A DNA stretch of 48,048 nucleotides, from NCBI GenBank assembly GCA_012517355.1, contig JAAYVD010000031.1, positions 1 through 48,048 of the forward strand, read 5' to 3'. How positions within the stretch are numbered: the first letter of the stretch is position 1; the number at the start of each line of letters is the position of its first letter. The notes beneath the pieces were generated by a model that was given only the letters and a program-made list of their open reading frames with translations, made no database searches and had not been told where the DNA came from. The stretch is from Candidatus Rifleibacteriota bacterium (lineage in GTDB: Bacteria; Muiribacteriota; Ozemobacteria; Ozemobacterales; Ozemobacteraceae). The translations under genes and the position numbers were made by a program. Shown piece by piece: positions 15,158 to 23,639 of the stretch.

Positions 15158-17212
15158 TCAGGATGGGTGGGGGTTCTCCCCAGGTGGGGGAGGTCGGTTG
15201 TCGGATCGTTCGGGAGAGGTTGGAGTGTTGGGGTTGGGGACCCGGGAACGGCCAGAGCCGGGGAAGGGGAAACGGGCCAGTTGTGCCTCCACCCGCTGGA
15301 GCAGCCGGAGCAGGCCGGCGAGGGAGGAAGAGTGGTCGTCGAGGACCGGTGGCAGGCTGGCCAGGGCCGCCTCGATTTCGCCTTCCGCCTCGAGCAGACG
15401 GGCGAACAGGGCGGGGTGGTCACCCGGCGGGACGGCTTCCATGGCCTGAACGCGGGCATCCAGGGTCGGGAAGGTCTCGGCGGCGGCGCCCAGCTTGAGC
15501 GCCCCGATCTTCACCTGCTGGAGGCGGAACCCCAGGCGGCGGGCCAAATCGGCCATCGCCTCCGAACGGGGGGGCGGGCCTCCGGGCCAGGTCCGGAGCG
15601 CTCCGGCGATCGCCACGGGGTCGCACTCGCCTGGCCGCAGGATCCATTCCCCCTTTTCGCGGGTGATCCCTTCCTTCTGGAGCCGGCGGAACGTCAGGGC
15701 CAGCCAGGGCGTCGGGTCGAAGCCCCCGGAATCCTCGGGCAGGGAGAAGACCTTGCCCAGGTCGAGCCGGATCTGGCGGGTCCAGAGCAGGTGAAGGGCC
15801 CGTTCGGTGGCCGCCTCGCGCGCCCCGTTCCCGGACAGGGTGCGGTTCAGCAGATCGGCCAGCAGGATCAGGACGGCCCCGGGCAGCGTGGGCAGGGGGG
15901 CCTTGGGGTCGCAGGCGGGGCCGAGATCCTTCAGGATGGTGACCAGATCGGGATCCAGGCCCTGGGCTTCGGCGATCAGGGGGATCAACTGGCCCTCCAG
16001 CCCCGGGAAACAGGTCTGCAGCTGCAACGCCTTGCCGGCGGAGAAGAACATGACCCCCTTCTCGATCGTTGGTTCGGGCACCTTCCAGTCGAGAAGCCGG
16101 TTGAGGTGGGCGGCGCGCCGGGCCACCCGCAAGGCATGGTCATACAGGGAACCGATGCCGTCGGGCGCGGGCAAGGCCTTCAACTCGGTCACCCTCTCGG
16201 ACAGAGGCTTCTGCATATCGGCGGCCCACCCCTTCTGCATGCGGGCCAGCCGCTTCTGGATCTCGGTGGCCCGCACCGCCAGTTCGGCCGTTCCGGGAAC
16301 GAGGCCGGGCGCGATGCCGATGAGCAGGTCGGGAACCAGCTCCCCCTTGGCGCTTTCCAGGGGCAGGTATTCGGGTTCGAGCCCGAGCATCTCGAGCGCG
16401 AGAGGCTTGGGGACCGAGGCCAGGTCGGCTTTGATCGGCAGCAGGAAGGCCACCGGGTTTTCCAGGGTGAACGCGACACGGTCGAACAGTTCCCGGTCCT
16501 TGCGCACGGTGGCCGGCGGGGGCGACAGGGCCTGAAGCTGCGTTTCGAGCAGTTTCAGCCGGTCGGCCGGCAGGCTCTGGCCACCCCATTCCGCCACCTG
16601 TTTCGGGAAGTCCTCCGCCCGGGCCAACGGCACCTTCCGGAAGGTCAGTCCCTCCCTCCACCCGGTCTCCCGGCCGACCGTCACTCCCTCGACGGCCAAG
16701 GGGGGCAACTTGTCGTCGAGGAGCAGGCAGACATAGGCGGGGGGCTGGGGCAGGATCCCGTCGGGAAGCCAGGGCGGAGCCTTCCAGGCGGGAGCTCCGA
16801 GCAGCATCGGGATCAGGCGTGGAAGCAGGCCTGCCAGTGGGGCCCCGGGCACCAGTTTGCGGGCGAAGACATACGGCTCGCCGTCGACGTCCTTGATCAG
16901 CAGGTCTTTCACAGCCACCCCCTGAGAGGCGGCAAAACCCGCCGCGGCAGGGGTGGGAACCTTGTTGAAGTCATAGGCCTGGGCCGCCTTGGGGCCCCGG
17001 ATCTCTCCCGTCATCTCCGCCTGGGTGGCCGGAACCCCTTCCAAAAGAATGCCGAACCGCGAGGCGCTGAGCCAGATGCGGATGCGGGAAGCCCCGAGCC
17101 TCTCCTTTTCGAGCAGGTCGGCGAGGAACGGGGGGATGTCACGGGGATCACGGCCGACACTGTCGGGTGGCAGACCCCAGAAACCTGCTTCCAGCAAGAG
17201 ATTGGACGGCAA
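15158..17212 (-). CDS. Divergent glycyl-tRNA synthetase beta subunit-like protein
   Basis: A 684-residue protein that aligns by eye along the whole GlyS (glycine-tRNA ligase beta) layout. It has an N-terminal NLLLEAGFWGLPP (family LLLEIGTEELP), ASRFGILLEGVP (family ATPRRLAxLVEGL), GFAASQGVAVKDL, EPYVFARKLVPG, IGSLYDHALRVARRAAHL (family GSLYDKxERI) and a C-terminal anticodon-binding-like segment (TLDARVQAMEAV). Several signatures are eroded: GTEE is AGFWG, the HD-domain KADL is GKAL, and I cannot find the TGSxDPFALRR block. I place the start at TTG 17212, which has AGGAGG 4 nt upstream; the farther TTG at 17251 lies inside the promoter -10 box. No alpha subunit gene is in the window. It may be the only GlyS or a decayed paralogue. 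Confidence 0.65.
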   Translation of the reverse strand: MPSNLLLEAGFWGLPPDSVGRDPRDIPPFLADLLEKERLGASRIRIWLSASRFGILLEGVPATQAEMTGEIRGPKAAQAYDFNKVPTPAAAGFAASQGVAVKDLLIKDVDGEPYVFARKLVPGAPLAGLLPRLIPMLLGAPAWKAPPWLPDGILPQPPAYVCLLLDDKLPPLAVEGVTVGRETGWREGLTFRKVPLARAEDFPKQVAEWGGQSLPADRLKLLETQLQALSPPPATVRKDRELFDRVAFTLENPVAFLLPIKADLASVPKPLALEMLGLEPEYLPLESAKGELVPDLLIGIAPGLVPGTAELAVRATEIQKRLARMQKGWAADMQKPLSERVTELKALPAPDGIGSLYDHALRVARRAAHLNRLLDWKVPEPTIEKGVMFFSAGKALQLQTCFPGLEGQLIPLIAEAQGLDPDLVTILKDLGPACDPKAPLPTLPGAVLILLADLLNRTLSGNGAREAATERALHLLWTRQIRLDLGKVFSLPEDSGGFDPTPWLALTFRRLQKEGITREKGEWILRPGECDPVAIAGALRTWPGGPPPRSEAMADLARRLGFRLQQVKIGALKLGAAAETFPTLDARVQAMEAVPPGDHPALFARLLEAEGEIEAALASLPPVLDDHSSSLAGLLRLLQRVEAQLARFPFPGSGRSRVPNPNTPTSPERSDNRPPPPGENPHPS

Positions 17213-17250
17213 ACAGCCTCCTGGCCCCAGGGGGGCGGAAAGTTCGGGCA

Positions 17251-17279
17251 ATTATAGATGCAGAGGGCAAGTTTTGCAA
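17251..17279 (-). promoter_or_regulatory. Sigma70-type promoter of the GlyS-like gene
   Basis: On the minus strand TTGCAA (17274-17279), 17 bp, then a perfect TATAAT (17251-17256). Transcription would begin near 17244, giving a leader of about 30 nt that contains AGGAGG (17217-17222). This excludes the TTG at 17251 as start codon. Confidence 0.7.
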
Positions 17280-17368
17280 GGAAGTGGGCGAGGCCGCCGG
17301 GCCATTGGTGTGCCCAGTCCGATTGGCCGGGAACCACCATCCCCTGCCCCTGCCGGATCGTCGCCGGG

Positions 17369-19804
17369 TCAGGGGTTGGCGGGGGGAATCCCGAACCTTC
17401 CGATGTCCACTGGATCGCCGCCGCCCATCCAGGGGGCCAAAACCTGCAGGAAGGTCGACCAGTCGCGGGAAGCCCTCACCAGGGGCCGGTCCCCCACCCC
17501 GTATTGGAGCCGGAAGACCTCGGTGGCCCCCTCCAGGTTGAGGAGGTTCTCGTGCGGCAGGAAGGGCCGCAGGACCCCTGCCTCGGGCGGAGGTTCCGGC
17601 CTGAGGGCCAGGAGGTGGACCGACCAGGTACCCGGGGCCAGACCTTCGGGAAGCACGAACTCACGGTGGATCGGCGGGACCAACTCCCCGGAGCCCCCTT
17701 CCCCACCCGCGGGCAGAAGGTCGCCAAGACGATGGACGTCATACCCCACGAGCACGCCGTGCCTTTCGGGGAGCAGGCCGTCGTCGCGGTGCAGGAAGGC
17801 CCCCACCACGGTATTTCGCTCCCCGGAAGCGGTGCCCACCACCTGGTATTCGTAGGAGAACACCACGGGGGCGAAGGGCCCCGCGCCTTCGATCCGCAGG
17901 CGGCCAGGGAGGGGCTGTAAAAAAGAGCCGACCGACACGACGTCGGAAGTGCCCCCTTGCCGCCAAGGATGGCGGCTCGAAACGTGAGTTTCGGGCATCG
18001 CAAGGGGGCCGGTCGATGCCAGGCCGGCTCCTCCCCCAGGGGACCCGGGAAGGTCGGCCGCCCACGCCGGTTTGCCTCCCGGCAGGTGGTTGTCGTCGAG
18101 GGGAATGACCGGCAGGGACGGGGTGGCGGGGCTGGCCGTGCCCTGGCTTCCCGTCGGCTGGCCGGCCGGGGGCACCCATAGCCGGGTCAGGAACCCGGCG
18201 GGTTCGAGCCGGAAGAACGGTCGCAGTTTTTCGCGCAGGTCAGGTGGGTAGATGAGGCTGCCGAGAACCGGGCGGCGAGCGGCTTCCTGGCGCAGGACCT
18301 CGATCTCCTCGGGGCCGACCGCGTCGATCAGCCGGAAGGTCAGATCGGGCCGGAAGGTGTGGGCCAGGCGCAAATACCACAGGGGCCGGAATTCGACATC
18401 GTTGCTGACCAGCAGGGTCGATCCGTGCGGCACCCCGGCCGTCATCCGCAGCGCCCACCGGTTAGCCTCCTGGTCGCGCGGCGACAGGCGACTGGCGCCC
18501 AACAGGACCCCGCACACCGCCACGACCGCCAGCAGTCCGGTCCCCCACCCCGGCCGCCCCCGGGTCCAGCGTGCCACACCGGCGGCGGCAAGGGTGCACA
18601 GGGCCAGGACGCTCGGCAAGAGCATGGTGTGGGCCTCGAAGGCGTTGTAATTCAGCACGAAACCCGAGTTCACCAGCAGGATCCAGGCGCCGGCCGGGAC
18701 GATACAGGGCAGGGCCCGGTCGGTCCCGTCGTTCTGAGAAACCGCTGCTGTCCGGGAACTGGGGAAAAAGGCCAGGAAGGGAAGGAGGAGGAGGGCCGGA
18801 CCCCCCTCACCCGCCATGAATCGCACCCAGTCGACGAACCGGCGGAACAGTTCGTCGGGGGGAAACACCAGCAGGGCCTTGCGAAAGTCGGCGGCGGTGA
18901 AGACCCGCCAGAACCCGTCGAACCCCTGGCCGACGAGGGGATCCATCAACACCCGGTCGGGGTTCTGCAGGCGCAGGAAGAGATCGAGCGTCGGCAGGGC
19001 TCCGAGCACGAGCCCCAGCAGCAGCCCGAACCGGGCCTCCCGCCCGAACCGGCCGGGGAGGCCCGTGTTCCAGACGGCCGGCACCGCCGCCAAAGCCAAC
19101 CCGGCAAACGTCGGGCGGTTCCCCACGCCCAGGGCGAAACACAGGCCCACAGCCAGTCCCTTCCCGGCCCCGACCGGCCCCGACCGGCAGGCCAGGCTGG
19201 CGCACAGCCATCCTGCCAGCAGCAGGATCTCGAGCGTGTAGACCTCCGCGTTGGTGGCCTGTTCCCAGAAGGTGGCGAACCCCATCATCCAGACCGCGGC
19301 CGCGCCCGCCATCACCGCTCCGAGGCCTGCCAGCCACAACCAGAGCGCGAAACAGGCCGCCCCCAGCGCGCCCAGGACGGCCGCCAGGGCGTTCACCCGC
19401 CACGCGGGCTCCCCGGCGAGCGGCACCTGGAGCGCCAGGTTCGCCAACCGCGTGAACAGCGGATACCCCGGGGGATGCGGCACGTCGAGGGTCATGGCGG
19501 CGGCGGCCAGTTCCCCCGAGTTGTACCAGGTGATCCCTGGGTTGAGGGTGGGCAGGAAGAGGGCCAGCCCGATCAGGACGACCACCAGCCAGAGGGCGAC
19601 GGCCACCCGACCGGCCTGAGGGCGGCAAGATCCTCTGGCCTCCCCGGAGGGCGGCTCGAAGTGGTCGTTGGGTGCCTCCACCGGGGGCGGTCGCCCAGGG
19701 CTTGGTGGAACCGGGGGGCCGGCGATCGGTCCCGGGCCCGGACAGGGGTCTGGGGAGTGGGGCTCGCCGGCGGCGGGGCCATCCATCGCCGGGGCCGGGG
19801 TCAA
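17369..19804 (-). CDS. DUF2723 membrane protein (GT-C-like glycosyltransferase family)
   Basis: About 811 residues. A Pro/Gly-rich cytoplasmic N-terminus (1-65) precedes about ten membrane segments (about 68-430) and a soluble C-terminal half. The first extracytoplasmic loop has the DUF2723 signature: ITWYNSGELAAAAMTLDVPHP followed by PGYPLFTRLANLAL. The acidic residue (Glu here, in SGEL) sits where GT-C enzymes such as protein O-mannosyltransferases have their catalytic acid. It probably transfers a sugar from a lipid-linked donor. The TTG start at 19804 overlaps the TGA of the upstream cNMP gene; an in-frame ATG at 19786 is the alternative. It is the last gene of the operon with the NTT-like carrier. 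The C-terminal 300 residues are unassigned. Confidence 0.8.
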   Translation of the reverse strand: MTPAPAMDGPAAGEPHSPDPCPGPGPIAGPPVPPSPGRPPPVEAPNDHFEPPSGEARGSCRPQAGRVAVALWLVVVLIGLALFLPTLNPGITWYNSGELAAAAMTLDVPHPPGYPLFTRLANLALQVPLAGEPAWRVNALAAVLGALGAACFALWLWLAGLGAVMAGAAAVWMMGFATFWEQATNAEVYTLEILLLAGWLCASLACRSGPVGAGKGLAVGLCFALGVGNRPTFAGLALAAVPAVWNTGLPGRFGREARFGLLLGLVLGALPTLDLFLRLQNPDRVLMDPLVGQGFDGFWRVFTAADFRKALLVFPPDELFRRFVDWVRFMAGEGGPALLLLPFLAFFPSSRTAAVSQNDGTDRALPCIVPAGAWILLVNSGFVLNYNAFEAHTMLLPSVLALCTLAAAGVARWTRGRPGWGTGLLAVVAVCGVLLGASRLSPRDQEANRWALRMTAGVPHGSTLLVSNDVEFRPLWYLRLAHTFRPDLTFRLIDAVGPEEIEVLRQEAARRPVLGSLIYPPDLREKLRPFFRLEPAGFLTRLWVPPAGQPTGSQGTASPATPSLPVIPLDDNHLPGGKPAWAADLPGSPGGGAGLASTGPLAMPETHVSSRHPWRQGGTSDVVSVGSFLQPLPGRLRIEGAGPFAPVVFSYEYQVVGTASGERNTVVGAFLHRDDGLLPERHGVLVGYDVHRLGDLLPAGGEGGSGELVPPIHREFVLPEGLAPGTWSVHLLALRPEPPPEAGVLRPFLPHENLLNLEGATEVFRLQYGVGDRPLVRASRDWSTFLQVLAPWMGGGDPVDIGRFGIPPANP

Positions 19805-20691
19805 CCCTTGTCCAGGAAGCTCAGCATGGCGTCGCGTTCCTGGGTATCTTCGGGAAAGTTCCGGATGGTGAATTCGGTCTGCACCTCCAGGCCACGCGTT
19901 TCGGCGAAGATGACCTGGTGCTTGTCGATGTCCTTCTTCACCCGGCGCAGGAAGGCGTCGGCGCCGGTCCGGGCCGCTTCGGCCAGCAGGACGACCACCT
20001 TGTCACGGGACAGCCGCGCCACCAGGTCGGTGGGGCGCTGGTGCAGGGTCAGGATCCGGCCGACGTCGCACATCAGCTGGTCGAGCAGGAAATCGACGGG
20101 CGGATCGGCCTCCTTGGGCTGCCCGACCGCGAGCCGCACCGACAAAAACGACAACGGCAGGGTATTCTTCTTGGCTTTCAGAAACTCGTTGGCCATGCAG
20201 TCCACGAAGTATTCCCGGGTGTAGAGCTGGGTGGCCTTGTCGATGAACTTGCCCTCGAACGAGGTCAGCTTCAGGTTCGTGGCCCGCAGACGCTGGTTGA
20301 GTTCCTTCATGATGCCGAGGGCAACGGGGGGGTATTCCGCGATCAGGTCGCAGAAATCCGTCTTGTGCAGCACCAGCACCCGCGAACTTTCCCGGGCCAT
20401 GGCCGAGGCGGCGCGTGGCTTGTCGTCGTACAGTCCCATCTCCCCGAAGAAGTCCCCTGGCTCGAAGATCGCCAGCGTCTTGGTCTTGGGCGGGGCCCCC
20501 GTGAAGATGGCCACCTTCCCCTCGACGAGCAGGTACATGCATTCGCCCAGTTCCCCTTCGTTGAACAGCACCTCGCCGGAGGCGAACTCCTCGTCGCTGA
20601 GGACCTCGGCGATCATCCGCAGTTCCTGGCTGTTGAGGCTCTGAAAGATGCTGATTTTCTTGAGGAAGAGGATCTTCTCGATGAGAATCAT
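19801..20691 (-). CDS. Cyclic-nucleotide-binding domain fused to a degenerate GGDEF-like domain
   Basis: A 296-residue cytoplasmic protein. Residues about 5-125 are a CRP/cNMP-type beta-roll, with MYLLVEGKVAIF, FEPGDFFGEMGLYDDKPRAAS (the phosphate-binding cassette, with the conserved FGE and PR-A) and VLHKTDF. The second half resembles a GGDEF domain in layout (DKATQLYTREYFVDCMANEF; DLVARLSRDKVVVLLAEA), but the GG[DE]EF signature is replaced by LSRDKV. Diguanylate cyclase activity is therefore unlikely. I chose ATG 20691 (MILIEKIL) because the longer frame would run back into the upstream carrier gene. It lies 19 bp after the NTT-like/HEAT gene; related carriers often carry such a cNMP domain at their own C-terminus, so the two may work as one unit. 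Confidence 0.8.
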   Translation of the reverse strand: MILIEKILFLKKISIFQSLNSQELRMIAEVLSDEEFASGEVLFNEGELGECMYLLVEGKVAIFTGAPPKTKTLAIFEPGDFFGEMGLYDDKPRAASAMARESSRVLVLHKTDFCDLIAEYPPVALGIMKELNQRLRATNLKLTSFEGKFIDKATQLYTREYFVDCMANEFLKAKKNTLPLSFLSVRLAVGQPKEADPPVDFLLDQLMCDVGRILTLHQRPTDLVARLSRDKVVVLLAEAARTGADAFLRRVKKDIDKHQVIFAETRGLEVQTEFTIRNFPEDTQERDAMLSFLDKG

Positions 20692-20710
20692 GGGCGAAGG
20701 GGGCTTCCTG

Positions 20711-23527
20711 TCATGGGGAGTCGGCCGTGACCGCGTTGGAGAATAGTCCGGCCCTGGCCAGTTGGTCAAGGGCCCAGCGGCAGATCTCGCCCACCGATTC
20801 GATGTGGCCCTCGCTGGCCTGGATCTTCTTGATGGCCGGGGCCAGTTCGGTCATGCCGAGGGTCCCGATCGTGTAGATGGTGGCCTCCTTCAGTTCGAGG
20901 TCGAGGCAGAGCAGGTGCCGGCCGAGGACCTGCCGTGAGGAAGGCCGCGGGAGGGAGAAGACCCGCATGCCGTACTCCCCGATCTGCTTGAGAGAGAGGC
21001 CTTCCAGAACGGGCAACAGGTGATAGATCAGCGTGCTCTCCCCCATGGTCTGCAGGATCTCGATGGCGTTGCTCATCGTCTCCTGGTTCGGGGAATAGAG
21101 GCTCTTGAACAGGGTGCGGGCGGCCTGGTTCTGGTCGGGGGCGACCAGGGCCAGGACGATCTTGGTCAGCCCCTGCACCTTCTCGCCCAGAACCATCGCC
21201 AGGAAATCGGCCTGGGCGGGGGGAAGTTCGTCGCGCACCACCCATTCGTCGATCTTCATTTCGAAGATGGCCCGGATCTTCTGGAACCCGAAACTGGTCA
21301 GCCGTTCGCGGATCTGCTGGTCCTGGGAAAGGCTCAGCAGGCGCACCGCCCCCAGTTGTCCGTGGACCGTGGCGCGCGGGTCGTCGAGCACCATCAGCAG
21401 GTCGGGGATGATCTCGACCCCGTAGCTCGAGAGGGCTTCCAGGGCCAGGCGTCGGTTGCGGGGACTGGGGTCGGACAAGGCATCGATGAGGTGCGGGATG
21501 TTCTGGGGGCTGTGGACCCGGCCGATGATGCGGATGGCCAGGGACCGGATCTCGCGAACCTCGTCCTTCAGCAGGTGTTGCAGTAGCTCGAGATGCTCCA
21601 TCACCTCCCCGGCCTGGATCATCAGGTTCATCGACCGCATGGCGGCCAGCCGCAGTTCGGGCTGGTCGCTGGAAAGGTAGGTGCGCAGGTTGACCCAGAA
21701 CCGCTCGTCGCGCGTTTCTCCCAGGCTCTGGATGCCGAGAACGATCTCTTCGGCATTCTTGCCGAAGATGAGCTTCTGCAGGATCAGCAGCGCCTTCATC
21801 ATCTGGACCAGGTCGCCTCCCCGGATCACCGCGGCGGCGGCCGCCGCCTGCTGCCGGACGTCGGGCGATTCGAGGAACTCGCCCACCCGCAACCGGATCT
21901 CCTCGTCGTGCGGGTAGCGGATCAACGTCTGGAGGGTGGCCAGCCGCACGCTCTCGTCGGGGCTGGCCAGGCACTTCAGCAAAAAGCCCTTGGTGTCGGG
22001 GCTGGGGAACAGCGACAGTTTCCGCAGCAGGATCTTCTGCAGCGAGGAACGGGCGGTGGCCGCCTGCCGCAGCAGCGCCAGGCGGGCGGTGGTGCTGCCG
22101 AACTTGATCAGCAGGTCGGCGGCCAGTTCGGCCACCTCGTCGTTCGGGTCTTTCATGGCCTCGATGACCAGCACCTGGGTCTGGGCGTCGAGGGTGCCCA
22201 GGTCCTTTTCCTCTTGGGTGAACCGCTCGATCAAGGAGCGTTTCAGCAGTTCGAGCAGGCTCTTGCTGTAGACCTCGCGCTGGCCCCAGGTCAGGGCCAT
22301 CCAGAGGGCGCAGATGAAGAGGGAAAGGGCGGAAAAGGCCCAGGGCCGGTCTTTCACGCCCATCAGGAAGGCTCCGGCCAGCACCGATCCGAGAGGGATG
22401 ACGATGCTCTCGTTGAAGGCGATGGAGCGGGCCCGCCGCTTCGAGGGGATGGCGTTGTAGAACAGGTTGCTGACCGGCTGGAACACGGCGCGGCGGAAGC
22501 CTTCCTGGTTGAAACGCGCATAGATGCCGGGGATGAGCGAATAGGAGAGGGTGGTGCCGAAGAAGGCCAGGAAGGTGGAAACCGGGTAGAACAGGTTGGC
22601 GTTGCTGACGCCGAGCCACTGGATCATCCGGACGGTGACCAGGCTCTGGAAGGCCAGGGCGACAATGTTGGACAGGATCGTGAACCGGCCGAAGAAGGAG
22701 GCCAGTTCGGCCTCGTCATGGAAATGGGCCCCGAAGATGTCGGAATACTGGTACTCGATGAAGAACCGGCTGATGGTCATGAACAGGGTGGAGCCCGCCA
22801 GCAGCAGGAGCAGCGGGGAACCGAAGACCGCCCGGGTCTCGTAGCCAAACTGTTCGAGCCAGGATTCGACGGCATACTTGGGGGCCGCCTCGCGCTCCTC
22901 GACCCCGACCGGCGAGGTGAACCGCTTGCGGCAGAACACCAAAAACCAGATCAGCGACACGGCCAGCAGCAGGATCCACACCAGGACGAGGTTGACCACC
23001 CCGAACCGGTGGGCGGTGAGGCTCAGGATCAGGCCGCCGACGATCGACCCGGCGATCGAACCAGACAGGATCAACGGAACCAGCCGCTTGGCGTCGAGCG
23101 TGGTGAACTGGTGGGCGATCAGGATCGAGAAGTGCGCCCCCAACAGGGTGGCGAGCGCACTCTGGACCACGTAGAGCAGGGGGAACCCGACCGGCAGGCC
23201 GGACGCCTCCCAGCCCTGGGCGACCAGGATCAGGCAGCCGCTCAGCGCGGCGATGGCACTTCCCACCAGCACCATCGACAGCTTGATCTTGCCGAACCGC
23301 TGCTGCAGGGAGCTGAACACCAGGCTGAGCGGGATGGACACCAGGGAGCACAGGATGAACATGTGGGGCAGGAAATCGACCCCGACCCGCTTCAGAAAGA
23401 GGGTTTCCGCCACCGATTCGCCCAGGGCGAGGCCGGTCCAGATCAGGGTGTGGAAGACCCAGAGGGCCAGCAGGTCCCCCCACTCCCCCGGCCGGACGTT
23501 GAGTAGGCGCTCCAGGCGTTCCTTCAT
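20711..23527 (-). CDS. NTT (ATP/ADP translocase-like) carrier fused to HEAT repeats
   Basis: A 938-residue fusion. Residues about 1-420 hold about 12 membrane helices with the N-terminal pattern NVRPGEWGDLLALWVFHTLI, typical of the Npt1/Npt2 ATP:ADP antiporter-like family (PF03219). Residues about 440-910 are HEAT repeats (EVAELAADLLIKFGSTTARL; NIPHLIDALSDPSPRNRRLA). Parasite NTTs exchange nucleotides, but free-living bacteria carry HEAT-fused relatives whose substrate is unknown, so I do not claim ATP transport. The start is ATG 23527 (MKERLERLL), 15 nt after a -10 box; the longer frame to 23596 would extend upstream of that box. It leads the operon with the cNMP/degenerate GGDEF protein and the DUF2723 protein. 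Confidence 0.82.
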   Translation of the reverse strand: MKERLERLLNVRPGEWGDLLALWVFHTLIWTGLALGESVAETLFLKRVGVDFLPHMFILCSLVSIPLSLVFSSLQQRFGKIKLSMVLVGSAIAALSGCLILVAQGWEASGLPVGFPLLYVVQSALATLLGAHFSILIAHQFTTLDAKRLVPLILSGSIAGSIVGGLILSLTAHRFGVVNLVLVWILLLAVSLIWFLVFCRKRFTSPVGVEEREAAPKYAVESWLEQFGYETRAVFGSPLLLLLAGSTLFMTISRFFIEYQYSDIFGAHFHDEAELASFFGRFTILSNIVALAFQSLVTVRMIQWLGVSNANLFYPVSTFLAFFGTTLSYSLIPGIYARFNQEGFRRAVFQPVSNLFYNAIPSKRRARSIAFNESIVIPLGSVLAGAFLMGVKDRPWAFSALSLFICALWMALTWGQREVYSKSLLELLKRSLIERFTQEEKDLGTLDAQTQVLVIEAMKDPNDEVAELAADLLIKFGSTTARLALLRQAATARSSLQKILLRKLSLFPSPDTKGFLLKCLASPDESVRLATLQTLIRYPHDEEIRLRVGEFLESPDVRQQAAAAAAVIRGGDLVQMMKALLILQKLIFGKNAEEIVLGIQSLGETRDERFWVNLRTYLSSDQPELRLAAMRSMNLMIQAGEVMEHLELLQHLLKDEVREIRSLAIRIIGRVHSPQNIPHLIDALSDPSPRNRRLALEALSSYGVEIIPDLLMVLDDPRATVHGQLGAVRLLSLSQDQQIRERLTSFGFQKIRAIFEMKIDEWVVRDELPPAQADFLAMVLGEKVQGLTKIVLALVAPDQNQAARTLFKSLYSPNQETMSNAIEILQTMGESTLIYHLLPVLEGLSLKQIGEYGMRVFSLPRPSSRQVLGRHLLCLDLELKEATIYTIGTLGMTELAPAIKKIQASEGHIESVGEICRWALDQLARAGLFSNAVTADSP

Positions 23528-23542
23528 GGCTCGGTGACGGTC

Positions 23543-23548
23543 ATCATA
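23543..23548 (-). promoter_or_regulatory. Probable -10 box of the NTT-like operon
   Basis: Minus strand TATGAT preceded by TACGG, in the 112-bp gap after the TamB stop. The leader would be under 10 nt. No convincing -35 box is visible. Confidence 0.4.
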
Positions 23549-23639
23549 CCGTACCCGAACGCGTTTGGCACCTGCGGATTCCCCCGCCGGGGCCATCCCG
23601 GGAATCGGGATGGGGTCGTGACGAGAGGCCTCCGGGTGG

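Noticed and set aside
17213-17251. Upstream TTG start for the GlyS-like protein
   Set aside because: The TTG at 17251 lies inside the TATAAT box. The TTG at 17212 has AGGAGG upstream and begins right at the family N-terminus.
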